Positions 8,621 through 17,330 of a stretch of DNA of 64,000 nt are shown piece by piece. The position numbers and the translations under genes were made by a program. The stretch is taken from contig CACYSQ010000006.1 of assembly GCA_902777125.1 (NCBI GenBank), forward strand, positions 124,001 through 188,000, in the 5' to 3' direction. The stretch is from Ruminococcus flavefaciens (GTDB taxonomy: Bacteria; Bacillota; Clostridia; Oscillospirales; Ruminococcaceae). A model generated the notes under the pieces. The model was not told the origin of the DNA, ran no database searches, and was given only the letters and a program-made list of their open reading frames with translations. The stretch's first letter is position 1; every line of letters begins with the position of its first letter.

Positions 8621-11248
8621 TTGCTTTATCAGGACAATTCAAAGATAATCAATACCGAAATAGTCAACGAAATGGAAAATTCCATGCTCAATTACGCTAT
8701 GTCGGTAATTGTATCGCGAGCTCTCCCCGATGTAAGGGACGGTCTGAAGCCGGTACACAGGCGTATACTGTATACCCTTCATGAAAACGGTCTTACTCCG
8801 GAAAAGGCTTACCGTAAGTGCGCGGACACCGTTGGTGCCGTGCTCGGACGCTATCACCCGCACGGTGACGCTTCTGTATATGACGCTCTCGTAAGACTTG
8901 CACAGGATTTCTCCATGCGCTATCCCCTTGTTGACGGTCACGGAAACTTCGGCTCGATAGACGGAGACGGTCCTGCGGCTTACCGTTATACAGAGGCTAA
9001 AATGGCCAAGCTCACCCTTGAGATGCTCACCGATATCAACAAGGAGACGGTCGATTTCACCTCCAACTACGACGACCGTCTGAAAGAGCCTACCGTTCTG
9101 CCCTCACGCTTCCCGAACCTCCTTGTGAACGGCTCTGTGGGCATCGCAGTAGGTATGGCTACGAATATACCTCCCCACAATCTCGGCGAGGTCATAGACG
9201 CACTCGCCCTCCTTATTGAGGACCCCGACTGTACTCTCGAACAGATAATGGAGCACATCAAGGGACCCGATTTCCCGACAGGCGGCATTATCATGGGCAA
9301 GGCAGGCATTCGTGCTGCCTATGCGACCGGAAAGGGCAAGATAATCCTCCGCAGCCGCACACATTTTGAGGAGATAAAGGGAAGAAACTGCATAATTGTT
9401 GACGAGATACCATATATGCTCAGAAAGGAACGTCTCCTCAAGAGCATAATCCAGCTCGTCCGCGACAAGAAGATAGAGGGAATTTACGACCTCCGCGACG
9501 AGTCCGACAAGGACGGTATGAGAGTAGTTATCGAGCTGAAAAAGGACGCAATGCCTGAGATAGTCCTCAACAAGCTCTTTGCGCTCACACAGCTTCAGGA
9601 CACGGTCGGCATAATCATGCTTGCCCTCGTGAACAATGAGCCTAAGATACTCACTCTGAAGCAGATGCTTCAGGATTACCTTGATTTCCAGGTTGACGTT
9701 ATTCAGAGAAGGACACGCTTCGACCTGAGAAAGGCTCTCGAAAGGGCTCATATTTTGCAGGGCTTCGTGCTCGCAGCGGACTATATCGACGAGGTCATCG
9801 CGATAATCCGTGCAAGCGCAACGGTCGGAGAGGCTAAAGCGAAAATGATAGAGCGCTTCAAGGACGTTGATATGTCCGCACTTCTCGACCGCGCACAGTA
9901 CGACCTTACAGGCCTCCATATAGAGGCTCAGACGGGTCTTTCCGACGAACAGGCTGAGGCTATCGTTCAGATGCGTCTCGGACAGCTCACAGGTCTCGAA
10001 AGACAGAAGATAACCGATGAGCTCTACGGTCTCCTCACGAAGATTTCGGACTATGAGGATATCCTCGCGGACGTCAACCGCGTTTATCAGATAATCATGG
10101 AGGACCTCAACGCTATCCGCAAGAAGTTCAGCGATCCGCGCCGTACAGACATCGAAAATGTAAGCGGCGAGGTCGATATCGAGGACCTTATCCCCGAGGA
10201 GGACTGCGTTGTAACCCTCACCAGCAACGGCTACATCAAGCGTATGCCGGTAGCTGAATACAAGACCCAGAGACGCGGCGGACGCGGTATCACCGGCATG
10301 AAGCAGCGCGAGGAGGACTTCGTAGAGGAAATGTTCATCTGCGGCTCGCATGACAATATCCTCTTCATCTCCAATAAGGGCATAATGTACAAGCTCAAAT
10401 GCTATGAGGTCCCGGACGGCTCAAAGGCTTCACGCGGCTTCAATCTGATAAATCTCCTTCCTCTCTCCGAGGGCGAGAAGATCGCCGCCATGATAAAGAC
10501 GACCGATTTCAGCGATGAAAAGTTCATCGTCATGGCTACAAAGAACGGCAAGATCAAGCGCACGAACCTCTCGCTCTACAAGAACGTCCGCAAGAACGGT
10601 CTTATCGCTATCGGTCTCGACGAGGGCGACGAGATAGAGGGAGTACGCATGACAGAGGGCGATGCTCAGCTCTTTGTTGCTACAAGGAACGGTATGGCTA
10701 TCCGTCTTGAGGAGAGCAAGATAAGAGCGCTTTCACGTTCCGCTCACGGTGTCAGGGCTATTAAGCTCCGCGACGGTGACTGCGTTGTCAGCATGGCAAG
10801 AGTCCGCGAGGGAGCTTCACTCCTCACAGTTACCGAAAACGGCTACGGCAAGCGCACTGAGCTTGAAAGCTACCGTATACAGAACCGCGGCGGCTACGGT
10901 CTCACGAACTACAAGGTCGATGATACAAGAGGTCATGTCTGCGGAATAAAGATAGTTGACGAGGAGGACGATATTATCCTCGTTTCCAGCGACGGCATAA
11001 TCATAAGGATACTTGCAAGCGACGTCCGTATCATGGGACGTATCGCAAAGGGAGTCCGCGTGATGAAGGTCAACGAGGGTGCACAGGTAGTTGCGTTCAC
11101 CCGTGCCGAGCATGACGATTCCGCTGAGACTGAAAAGGTCGAGCAGCTCACCGAGGAACAGGCTCGCGAGGCAGAAGCCGAGGCTGCACTTGAGGAGCAG
11201 AACGAGGTAATCATCGAGGCTGACCCCGACGATCAGGACGATGAATGA
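8621..11248 (+). CDS. gyrA: DNA gyrase subunit A
   Basis: This 875-residue breakage-reunion subunit starts at a TTG; AGGAGGT lies seven bases upstream, and no ATG with a ribosome site fits. The catalytic tyrosine is Tyr123 in YRYTEAK. The C-terminal beta-pinwheel carries the GyrA box QRRGGRG, which separates it from ParC. In the quinolone region the motif is HPHGDASVYD: Ala84 stands at the position of E. coli Ser83, while Asp88 (E. coli Asp87) is kept. The acidic C-terminal tail is typical. The TGA overlaps the next ATG. Confidence 0.98.
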   Translation: MLYQDNSKIINTEIVNEMENSMLNYAMSVIVSRALPDVRDGLKPVHRRILYTLHENGLTPEKAYRKCADTVGAVLGRYHPHGDASVYDALVRLAQDFSMRYPLVDGHGNFGSIDGDGPAAYRYTEAKMAKLTLEMLTDINKETVDFTSNYDDRLKEPTVLPSRFPNLLVNGSVGIAVGMATNIPPHNLGEVIDALALLIEDPDCTLEQIMEHIKGPDFPTGGIIMGKAGIRAAYATGKGKIILRSRTHFEEIKGRNCIIVDEIPYMLRKERLLKSIIQLVRDKKIEGIYDLRDESDKDGMRVVIELKKDAMPEIVLNKLFALTQLQDTVGIIMLALVNNEPKILTLKQMLQDYLDFQVDVIQRRTRFDLRKALERAHILQGFVLAADYIDEVIAIIRASATVGEAKAKMIERFKDVDMSALLDRAQYDLTGLHIEAQTGLSDEQAEAIVQMRLGQLTGLERQKITDELYGLLTKISDYEDILADVNRVYQIIMEDLNAIRKKFSDPRRTDIENVSGEVDIEDLIPEEDCVVTLTSNGYIKRMPVAEYKTQRRGGRGITGMKQREEDFVEEMFICGSHDNILFISNKGIMYKLKCYEVPDGSKASRGFNLINLLPLSEGEKIAAMIKTTDFSDEKFIVMATKNGKIKRTNLSLYKNVRKNGLIAIGLDEGDEIEGVRMTEGDAQLFVATRNGMAIRLEESKIRALSRSAHGVRAIKLRDGDCVVSMARVREGASLLTVTENGYGKRTELESYRIQNRGGYGLTNYKVDDTRGHVCGIKIVDEEDDIILVSSDGIIIRILASDVRIMGRIAKGVRVMKVNEGAQVVAFTRAEHDDSAETEKVEQLTEEQAREAEAEAALEEQNEVIIEADPDDQDDE

Positions 11249-12054
11249 CGGTGACAGCAGCTGTTCTCATCGCGATCGCGGCAGTATTTACGGTCTATTT
11301 CTTATGGGAGAACGCTTTTGTGCTGAATATCAGGCATGAGGATCTCGGAGGAAATATCAGGGTGCTGCATATCTCCGACCTTCACAAAAGGAGGTTCGGG
11401 AGGGATAATTCCCGGATATGCAGTGCCGCAGAGGCTGAAAAGCCGGACATGATAATCATAAGCGGCGATATCGTAACGCGGAATGAGACCGATTTCACGG
11501 CGGTCAGGAATATGCTCCGCCGTCTTTGCAAAACAGCGCCGGTCTACATGATCTACGGCAACCATGAGCAGAGCCTTCCGCCGGAAATGGAGGAGGATTT
11601 TCTCAGAGCGCTGGGTGAGACCGATGTCGTGCTGCTGAGGAACGAGAGCGTGAGCATATCACTGAAAGGACGCAGAATAGAGCTTTTCGGACTTAAAGAG
11701 AGCTACGGCACCTATAAGAAGAACGGCAGCTACCGCGGACTTGAGAGGATAACTCCGGCTGATATGGAGAGGTACCTCGGGAGGCGTCCGGAGAGCGAAA
11801 CATTCCTCATCGCGCATAATCCGCTTTTTGCGGAGGCTTACGCGGAATGGGGAGCCGACAAGGTGTTCAGCGGACACGTTCACGGCGGTGCAGTGAGGCT
11901 TTTCGGGGTAGGAATGCTCTCACCGGAGAGAAAGCTGTTCCCGGAATATTCCAAGGGCGTCTATACGGTAGGCGGAACAAAGCTGCTTGTCTCGGCAGGA
12001 CTGGGAAAGCTGCGGCTTTTCGACCCGCCTGAAATAGTGATTTACGAAATATGA
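11245..12054 (+). CDS. Metallophosphoesterase (calcineurin-like, YkuE type)
   Basis: This 269-residue protein has an N-terminal membrane anchor (about residues 3-22) and then the full set of dinuclear-metal motifs: ISDLH, GDIV, GNHE, AHNP and GHVHGG. The YkuE-like group acts outside the membrane on phosphoesters; the substrate cannot be told from sequence. The ATG overlaps the gyrA stop (ATGA), so it is the last gene of the operon, followed by a strong terminator. Confidence 0.88.
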   Translation: MTVTAAVLIAIAAVFTVYFLWENAFVLNIRHEDLGGNIRVLHISDLHKRRFGRDNSRICSAAEAEKPDMIIISGDIVTRNETDFTAVRNMLRRLCKTAPVYMIYGNHEQSLPPEMEEDFLRALGETDVVLLRNESVSISLKGRRIELFGLKESYGTYKKNGSYRGLERITPADMERYLGRRPESETFLIAHNPLFAEAYAEWGADKVFSGHVHGGAVRLFGVGMLSPERKLFPEYSKGVYTVGGTKLLVSAGLGKLRLFDPPEIVIYEI

Positions 12055-12086
12055 GCAGGGGCGCACATTGTGCGCTCCTGCTTTTT
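12055..12086 (+). terminator. Intrinsic terminator of the gyrA-phosphoesterase unit
   Basis: A hairpin GCAGGGGCGCACA/TGTGCGCTCCTGC (one G-T pair) directly follows the stop codon and is followed by TTTTT. Confidence 0.9.
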
Positions 12087-12130
12087 CAGAATGGCAAGAC
12101 GGGCGGCGAAACGGCGTCCCTCAAAAACTG

Positions 12131-12206
12131 CGGGCGAGCGGAACTCGCCCCTACACGAAACGATGGTATATAGCCGAATTGTAGGGGCGCTTTCCGAGCG
12201 CCCGTG
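12131..12206. repeat. Inverted pair of GTAG-foot hairpins (BIME-like), copy A
   Basis: Hairpin GGGCGAG-CGGAA-CTCGCCC is followed by CTAC (12151-12154). After a 26-bp spacer comes GTAG (12181-12184) and hairpin GGGCGCT-TTCCG-AGCGCCC. The two units face each other, like the paired REPs called BIMEs. A nearly identical 76-bp copy lies at 29197-29272. The element sits between two convergent genes. Confidence 0.85.
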
Positions 12207-12258
12207 TTGTTTTAAACGGTTAATCTGCTTTTAAGAAGAACTGTTTTGGAACTTTTCG

Positions 12259-12864
12259 TCAGAAAACAAATGCAAAAATGATAAGAACCACTCCGCCTGT
12301 CCATGAGAGGTCGTGTTTCAGGGAAGCGACGCGCTTACCGGTAAGATTGCCCAGAAACAGTGCCAGACAGCCGCAGGTGAACGTCATCGCCGCCAGTGCT
12401 GCGGTATTCAGCGAGTGCGTGCCTGCACCGATACCGGTCGCTGCACAGTCAAATGAGCTCACAAAGGCGATCGCGAGTGCCTCTGAAAGCGAAAGCGTTT
12501 TTGAGCCGTCTATATCGGCAGCGGTATCGTCAAGGTAGAGCCTTATCACAAGAGAGCCTTTTTTCAGCGATATACCGCCGTTTGAAGATATCTTCCGGGC
12601 AATGCTCCTTGCAGCGCTCTTAACTATGGTCAGAACTCCGATCGTTGTCAGGACGGCAACTCCGCATTTATGGAAAACTGCCGCCGGGATATGTCTGCCG
12701 AGCATGGCGGAAAAGCTTACCGTCGACCATATAACTGCCGCCCCGACAAGGCTGATGACAACGGCTGAAAGGGGCGGAATCCTTATGCCGCTGTTGCAGT
12801 AGGCGGCTGCGGCGAGATATATGTCTATGCTCATGATGAACGCGAGGAATATTTCTTCAATCAA
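12259..12864 (-). CDS. MntP/YtaF-like multi-pass membrane protein
   Basis: This 201-residue, six-segment hydrophobic protein begins with IEEIFLAFIMSIDIYLAAAAY and GIRIP, which matches the start of the sporulation-associated YtaF branch of the MntP manganese-exporter superfamily. The second repeat contains the matching FVSSFDCAATGIGAG (Asp in a membrane helix). The two Asp-bearing repeats are the family's likely ion path. Whether the substrate is Mn2+ is unknown. It is a single gene convergent with the gyrA operon. Confidence 0.7.
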   Translation of the reverse strand: MIEEIFLAFIMSIDIYLAAAAYCNSGIRIPPLSAVVISLVGAAVIWSTVSFSAMLGRHIPAAVFHKCGVAVLTTIGVLTIVKSAARSIARKISSNGGISLKKGSLVIRLYLDDTAADIDGSKTLSLSEALAIAFVSSFDCAATGIGAGTHSLNTAALAAMTFTCGCLALFLGNLTGKRVASLKHDLSWTGGVVLIIFAFVF

Positions 12865-12918
12865 TGCCTAACACCTCCGGGATATTATATTCCCCGGGAC
12901 GGTAAGGCGTGAAAATCC

Positions 12919-13062
12919 TTGCTATTTTTTCATATTTATGGTATAATAAATGCAAATGCATTTATTATAATTTATCTAAATGCCCTTGCAGATACGCAAA
13001 TCAGAGATTTGCTCCCTGCAATCGGGCGATTATACCATAACGTTCCGCTTTTATGGTATAAT
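12919..13062 (+). promoter_or_regulatory. Promoter with overlapping palindrome and structured leader
   Basis: TTGCTA (12919-12924), a 17-bp spacer and TATAAT (12942-12947) form a good promoter. The -10 box is the left end of a near-perfect palindrome with 13-bp arms TATAATAAATGCA / TGCATTTATTATA (12942-12969). Then comes a nested hairpin at 12982-13027 (GCCC...GGGC, TTGCAG...CTGCAA, GCAAATC...GATTTGC). TTATGGTATAAT occurs at 12936-12947, inverted at 13029-13040, and again direct at 13051-13062, where it gives a second -10 close to the epimerase gene. The block is either a mobile palindrome carrying promoters or a regulated leader. Confidence 0.65.
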
Positions 13063-13094
13063 TGTAAAGTAAAATATGCGAAGGGAGTGAGAAT

Positions 13095-13889
13095 ATGATA
13101 GCCGGCGTATCAACAGCCTGTCTTTTTCCGAAGCCGCTGGAGGAAAGTCTCTATGAGCTTGCGGTCAACGGCATATCGGCTGTCGAAATATTCGTAAACT
13201 CCCATTCTGAGCTGAAAAGAGGCTTTGCACACGGTGCGGCAGCTCTGCTGAAACGCTTCGATATGAAGTGCCTGTCCGTTCACCCGTTCACCTGCGAAAT
13301 GGAACAGCAGATGTTCTTCTCCGAGTACGAACGCAGGATAGAGGATATGCTGGAGTATTACAAGCTCTATTTTCGGTTCATGAACACGGTCGGTGCTGAT
13401 GTTTTCGTCTTTCACGGCGCAAAATATGCCCTGAAGGAGCTTTACTGTGAGCGCTACAGCAGGCTCTACAGGCTCGGCAGGGAGTTCGGCGTTACGGTAG
13501 CCGTTGAGAACGTTTCGCGCTGTCAGAGTGCTTCCTCGGCTTATATCAGGGAGATTGCAAAGCTGCTCGGAAACGAGTTCGCATTCGTCCTTGACACGAA
13601 GCAGGCTGTCCGCTCGGGAGAGGACCCCTTCCGCTTTCTTGATGCGGCAGGAAAAAGCACGGTCCACGTTCACATAAGCGACAGCGGCGAGCTTGGAGAC
13701 TGCCTGCTGATAGGCAGGGGAAGCTTTCATTTCCGGCAGTTTTTCGAGCGTCTCGGCAAGCTCAATCCGGACTGCGGCGTTGTGCTGGAGCTGTACAGAA
13801 GCGGCTTCCGCGGGATAAGCGACCTTGTTTCGAGCTACAATATACTAACAAATATGACTGAGCCTTACGGCGGGGAGAGCAGCCTATGA
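13095..13889 (+). CDS. Sugar phosphate isomerase/epimerase-type TIM-barrel protein
   Basis: This 264-residue protein has the AP-endonuclease-2 / xylose-isomerase-like TIM-barrel pattern: strand ends with metal ligands in VFHGAKYAL, VAVENVSR, FVLDTKQAVRSGEDP, VHVHISDS and VVLELYRSGF. Members isomerise or epimerise sugars or inositols, but the substrate here cannot be told. The ATG follows AAGGGAGTGAG. It overlaps nrdR by ATGA, an unusual partner that gives no functional hint. Confidence 0.82.
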   Translation: MIAGVSTACLFPKPLEESLYELAVNGISAVEIFVNSHSELKRGFAHGAAALLKRFDMKCLSVHPFTCEMEQQMFFSEYERRIEDMLEYYKLYFRFMNTVGADVFVFHGAKYALKELYCERYSRLYRLGREFGVTVAVENVSRCQSASSAYIREIAKLLGNEFAFVLDTKQAVRSGEDPFRFLDAAGKSTVHVHISDSGELGDCLLIGRGSFHFRQFFERLGKLNPDCGVVLELYRSGFRGISDLVSSYNILTNMTEPYGGESSL

Positions 13890-14326
13890 AATGTCCATTC
13901 TGCGGTTATGAAGACACAAAGGTAATTGATTCGAGACCGAACGATGAGAAGATAAAGCGGCGCAGGGAATGCGTGAAATGCGGCGGAAGGTTTACCACAT
14001 ACGAATCTGTTGAGATGCCGCAGCTTCTTGTCGAGAAGCGTTCGGGAGGCTTTGAGCCGTTTGACAAGCAGAAGCTCATCAAGGGCATATTCACGGCGAT
14101 AAAGAAGCGGCCGGTGACGAAAGCGCAGGTCGATGAGATAGCGGATCACATAGAAAATCTCTGTGCAGACCAGTTGAGGAGCTACATAAAATCGCGTGAG
14201 ATAGGCGAGATAGTGCTGGAGAAGCTGCGCGACATCGACCCGGTGGCTTATATACGGTTTGCGTCTGTATACGAGAATTTCACGGACGTCAAGAGCTTTG
14301 TAGCGGCAATCAGCAAGTTTGACTGA
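13886..14326 (+). CDS. nrdR: Transcriptional repressor NrdR
   Basis: The 146-residue protein has the NrdR layout: an N-terminal zinc ribbon (CPFCGYEDTKVIDSR ... CVKCGGRF) followed by an ATP-cone domain with LVEKRSGGFEPFDKQKLIKGI. NrdR senses ATP/dATP and represses ribonucleotide reductase genes through NrdR boxes. No reductase gene lies in the window. It is translationally coupled to the epimerase gene upstream. Confidence 0.97.
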   Translation: MKCPFCGYEDTKVIDSRPNDEKIKRRRECVKCGGRFTTYESVEMPQLLVEKRSGGFEPFDKQKLIKGIFTAIKKRPVTKAQVDEIADHIENLCADQLRSYIKSREIGEIVLEKLRDIDPVAYIRFASVYENFTDVKSFVAAISKFD

Positions 14327-14327
14327 A

Positions 14328-14374
14328 AAACCTCCGGTCGAGCAGATTTTTGTCCGGACTTAGTCCGGAGGTAT
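14328..14374 (+). terminator. Possible terminator after nrdR
   Basis: ACCTCCGG (14330-14337) pairs with CCGGAGGT (14365-14372) around an inner TCCGGAC/GTCCGGA hairpin, followed by a short T-containing stretch. It is the first of several hairpins in this gap. Confidence 0.55.
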
Positions 14375-14396
14375 CGTTGTTTTAAAAGGCAAGTAA

Positions 14397-14576
14397 GGGG
14401 ACGCCTTCTCTTACAAGGCGTCCCCTCTTGAAAAACAGTCCACTGGACTGTTTTTCAATTCACCCCTTGCGAGGCGTTTTGCGGAATGTGGGGCGCTGCC
14501 CCACACCCTGCCAGAGGCGCCGCCTCTGGACTCCGCTAAAGGGACGAAGTCCCTTTAGAATCCCATTATCGTGGGA
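14397..14576. repeat. Composite element of six consecutive hairpins
   Basis: Six palindromes follow one another with little space: GGGGACGCCT/AGGCGTCCCC (14397-14425), GAAAAACAGTCC/GGACTGTTTTTC (14430-14456), TGTGGGGC-GCT-GCCCCACA (14487-14505), CCAGAGGCG/CGCCTCTGG (14511-14529), AAAGGGAC-GAA-GTCCCTTT (14538-14556) and TCCCA/TGGGA (14561-14576). The end of this block reappears at 62394-62434, so it is a dispersed repeat, not a unique terminator. Confidence 0.8.
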
Positions 14577-14616
14577 AAGTATGAACAAGCCGTCAATTAA
14601 GTCTCGACCGGTGGTT

Positions 14617-15042
14617 TCAGCTCACCGCGAGCTTCAGCGAGCCGCCGTCCTCGCTGTATACCATTGACGCAACAGCGGTATTGTCGCAGACAAGCAGCTC
14701 CGCAAGCATTTTCCTGCTCTCGGGGCTGTAATTTTTCACCTCGTAAACATAAAGCTGTGCGTTCCTGCCGGCGTATTCCCGCAGAGGAAGCCCCTGTTTG
14801 TCCTGAATGGCGGCGTATTCCTCGTAAACCGTGGAAAAATCGGAGGGTATGGTTATCTCCTTGCCGGCGATCTCCTCGACCTCCCAGCCATGGGAGGCGA
14901 AGTATTCGAGACGTTCGGCAACGTTCGATGCTGCGACCTTTGCGCTCTCCGGAACTCGCTTTCCCCTGCCCTCGTCAGGGGCTATGAATATCGCGGCAGT
15001 CAGCACGGCTGCCGAAATAATGGCAAATGTAAGCTTTTTCAT
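14617..15042 (-). CDS. DUF4830-type secreted or anchored protein
   Basis: This 141-residue protein has an N-terminal signal or anchor segment (residues 4-20) and a small domain with LEYFASHGWEVEE, an IP.DF..VYEEY..IQ..QG stretch, YAG....Y.YEV.NY and a final L.V.....A. This matches the pattern recalled for DUF4830 proteins of Clostridia; function unknown. It is a single gene, divergent from the pseudouridine synthase gene. Confidence 0.72.
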   Translation of the reverse strand: MKKLTFAIISAAVLTAAIFIAPDEGRGKRVPESAKVAASNVAERLEYFASHGWEVEEIAGKEITIPSDFSTVYEEYAAIQDKQGLPLREYAGRNAQLYVYEVKNYSPESRKMLAELLVCDNTAVASMVYSEDGGSLKLAVS

Positions 15043-15082
15043 AAGATCACCTCAATACAATCTATGCAGAATGGAGAATAAT

Positions 15083-15868
15083 ATGCCGCAGATTCGTCTT
15101 GACAAATTCATATCCGAGCGGACCGAATACTCCCGCAGTCAGATAAAGCAGCTCGCAGCCGCCGGAAAGATACTCCTGAACGGTCAGATCACCCGCAAGA
15201 CCGACGTCAAAACTGACCCGGAAAGCGACACGGTTGAGGTCTGCGGGGAGGTAGTCCGCAGTGAAAAATACAGGTACATACTGCTCAACAAACCGGCAGG
15301 CTATGTTTCCTCAACGGAGGAAAAAGACGGTCCCTCAGTGCTCGGACTTGTGCCTCCCGGAATGCGGACAAAGGGCTTGTTTCCGGCAGGCAGACTGGAT
15401 AAGGACTCCCTCGGAGCACTGCTCATAACGGACGACGGAGAGCTTGCTCACAGGATACTGTCACCGCGCAGTCACATACCCAAAATATATATTGTGAAAC
15501 TTGACAGACCTTTTGAAAATAATTATATTAACAAATTTGAGAGTGGCATTGTCCTCGCTGACGGGGAAGCCTGTCTTCCGGCATTGGTCAGACCTGTTGA
15601 AAACTCCGAAAAACTGGCTTTTATACAGCTTCATGAGGGAAAGTATCATCAGGTGAAAAGAATGTTCGCCTCTGTGGAAAATCATGTCGAGCAGCTCATG
15701 AGAGTTTCACTTGGAGGACTGGTTTTGCCCGAAAAACTGGCGTTTGGAGAGTGTATGGGATTATTGCACAAAGATGTTGAAAACTTGTTCGAGACACCCG
15801 ATTTCGACGATTTTTGTGCCGAATTTTCCGGCTTTTTTTCGGCAATTCTAATAAACAACCAATTGTAA
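15083..15868 (+). CDS. 16S rRNA pseudouridine synthase (RsuA family)
   Basis: The 261-residue product starts MPQIRLDKFI at an ATG preceded by GGAG; longer in-frame starts lack a ribosome site and run into the divergent gene. An N-terminal S4 RNA-binding domain (residues 3-60) is followed by the catalytic domain with AGRLDKDSLGALL, whose Asp is the catalytic residue. RsuA-type enzymes modify U516-like positions in 16S rRNA. It appears monocistronic. Confidence 0.88.
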   Translation: MPQIRLDKFISERTEYSRSQIKQLAAAGKILLNGQITRKTDVKTDPESDTVEVCGEVVRSEKYRYILLNKPAGYVSSTEEKDGPSVLGLVPPGMRTKGLFPAGRLDKDSLGALLITDDGELAHRILSPRSHIPKIYIVKLDRPFENNYINKFESGIVLADGEACLPALVRPVENSEKLAFIQLHEGKYHQVKRMFASVENHVEQLMRVSLGGLVLPEKLAFGECMGLLHKDVENLFETPDFDDFCAEFSGFFSAILINNQL

Positions 15869-15886
15869 CTTTGGCAATTTAGCAAC

Positions 15887-15915
15887 TTGAAATATTTTTT
15901 TTTTTGTGGTATTAT
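15887..15915 (+). promoter_or_regulatory. Promoter of the multi-sugar ABC ATPase gene
   Basis: TTGAAA (15887-15892), a 17-bp T-rich spacer and TATTAT (15910-15915) lie 68 bp before the start codon, in the gap right after the pseudouridine synthase stop. Confidence 0.75.
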
Positions 15916-15982
15916 ATTAACATAGCTGATAGCGTATAGAAATAATATCGGCGCAAAAATATGAACTGGAGGACTGGACTAA

Positions 15983-17122
15983 ATGGCAGGCTTAACACTT
16001 AAAGGCATTTATAAGAAGTATCCGGGCGGCGTTGTTGCAGTTTCGGATGTTAATTTAGAGATAAGAGATAAGGAGTTCATCGTACTGGTAGGACCTTCCG
16101 GATGCGGTAAGTCAACTACTCTCCGTATGATCGCAGGTCTCGAGGAGATCTCAGAGGGCGAGCTTTATATCGGCGACCGCCTCGTAAACGATATCGCCCC
16201 CAAGGACAGAGATATCGCAATGGTTTTCCAGAACTACGCTCTTTATCCGCATATGACTGTTTTCGATAATATGGCTTTCGGACTCAAGCTCCGCAAGGTT
16301 CCGAAGGACGAAATAGAGAGAAAGGTTAACGAGGCTGCTAAGATCCTCGACCTTACTCACCTCCTCGACAGAAAGCCGAAGGCTATGTCCGGTGGTCAGA
16401 GACAGAGAGTTGCTCTCGGTCGTGCTATCGTTCGTTCACCTAAGGTATTCCTCCTCGATGAGCCTCTCTCAAACCTCGATGCTAAGCTCCGTGCTCAGAT
16501 GAGAACCGAGATCTCCAAGATCCACAAGAAGCTCGGTACTACATTTATCTACGTTACTCATGACCAGACTGAGGCTATGACAATGGGCGACAGAATCGTT
16601 TGTATGAAGGACGGCTTCGTTCAGCAGATAGATACTCCTCAGCACCTCTATGAGAACCCTGTAAACAAGTTCGTTGCAGGCTTCCTCGGTTCACCTCAGA
16701 TGAACTTCATCGACGCTACCCTCAAGGAGGAGTACGGCCAGTATATCGTTGAATTCGGCTCTGAGGATTCAAGAAATCACCAGGGCGTTAAGTACCAGAT
16801 CATCGTTCCCGAGTCCAAGGTAAACGACGAGCTCGGTAACTATGTAGGCAAGGATATTATCCTCGGCGTTCGTCCTGAGAGTATCCACGATGAGGAAATG
16901 TACCTCTCCAACGCTTCCACCGGCGTTATCGACGCTTATGTCGAGATCACCGAAATGATGGGCGCTGAGACATATCTCTACCTCCTTTGCGAAGGCAATT
17001 CTCTTACCGCAAGAGTAAGCCCGAGATCAACAGCTAAGTCCGGTGACAACATCAGAGTTGCTATTGATCCCAACAGGATCCACATCTTCGACAAGGAGAC
17101 AGAAAAGGCTATCGTCAACTGA
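15983..17122 (+). CDS. Multi-sugar ABC transporter ATPase (MsmX/UgpC type)
   Basis: This 379-residue ATPase has Walker A GPSGCGKST, signature MSGGQRQR, Walker B VFLLDEPLSNLDA and the H-loop THDQTEA, then a C-terminal MOI/TOBE-type regulatory domain (residues 240-370). No permease or binding protein lies beside it. That fits the shared MsmX-like ATPases that energise several carbohydrate importers. It has its own promoter and terminator, and its codon use is strongly biased, which suggests high expression. Confidence 0.92.
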   Translation: MAGLTLKGIYKKYPGGVVAVSDVNLEIRDKEFIVLVGPSGCGKSTTLRMIAGLEEISEGELYIGDRLVNDIAPKDRDIAMVFQNYALYPHMTVFDNMAFGLKLRKVPKDEIERKVNEAAKILDLTHLLDRKPKAMSGGQRQRVALGRAIVRSPKVFLLDEPLSNLDAKLRAQMRTEISKIHKKLGTTFIYVTHDQTEAMTMGDRIVCMKDGFVQQIDTPQHLYENPVNKFVAGFLGSPQMNFIDATLKEEYGQYIVEFGSEDSRNHQGVKYQIIVPESKVNDELGNYVGKDIILGVRPESIHDEEMYLSNASTGVIDAYVEITEMMGAETYLYLLCEGNSLTARVSPRSTAKSGDNIRVAIDPNRIHIFDKETEKAIVN

Positions 17123-17183
17123 TTAATTTTCTTTTCATATTTATCCTTTCTTTCTTGTGCAGGCGAAAGCTTGTACGCAGAGG

Positions 17184-17210
17184 ACCGCAGTAGTGATACT
17201 GCGGTTTTTT
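17184..17210 (+). terminator. Intrinsic terminator of the ABC ATPase gene
   Basis: Hairpin ACCGCAGTA-GTGA-TACTGCGGT (17184-17205) is followed by TTTTT. Confidence 0.9.
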
Positions 17211-17330
17211 GTTTTCCCGGACATTGTTCATAATATATTCACGAAAACTTAACCGATTAATTTTAGTGTGTGATATAATATAATAAACTCGTTGAAATTC
17301 GGGTCAAAATTGTTATACAAGGGTGATGTT

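Noticed and set aside
9104-10351. 415-codon open frame on the minus strand
   Set aside because: It lies fully antisense to gyrA, has no ribosome site or known domain, and results from the codon bias of gyrA.
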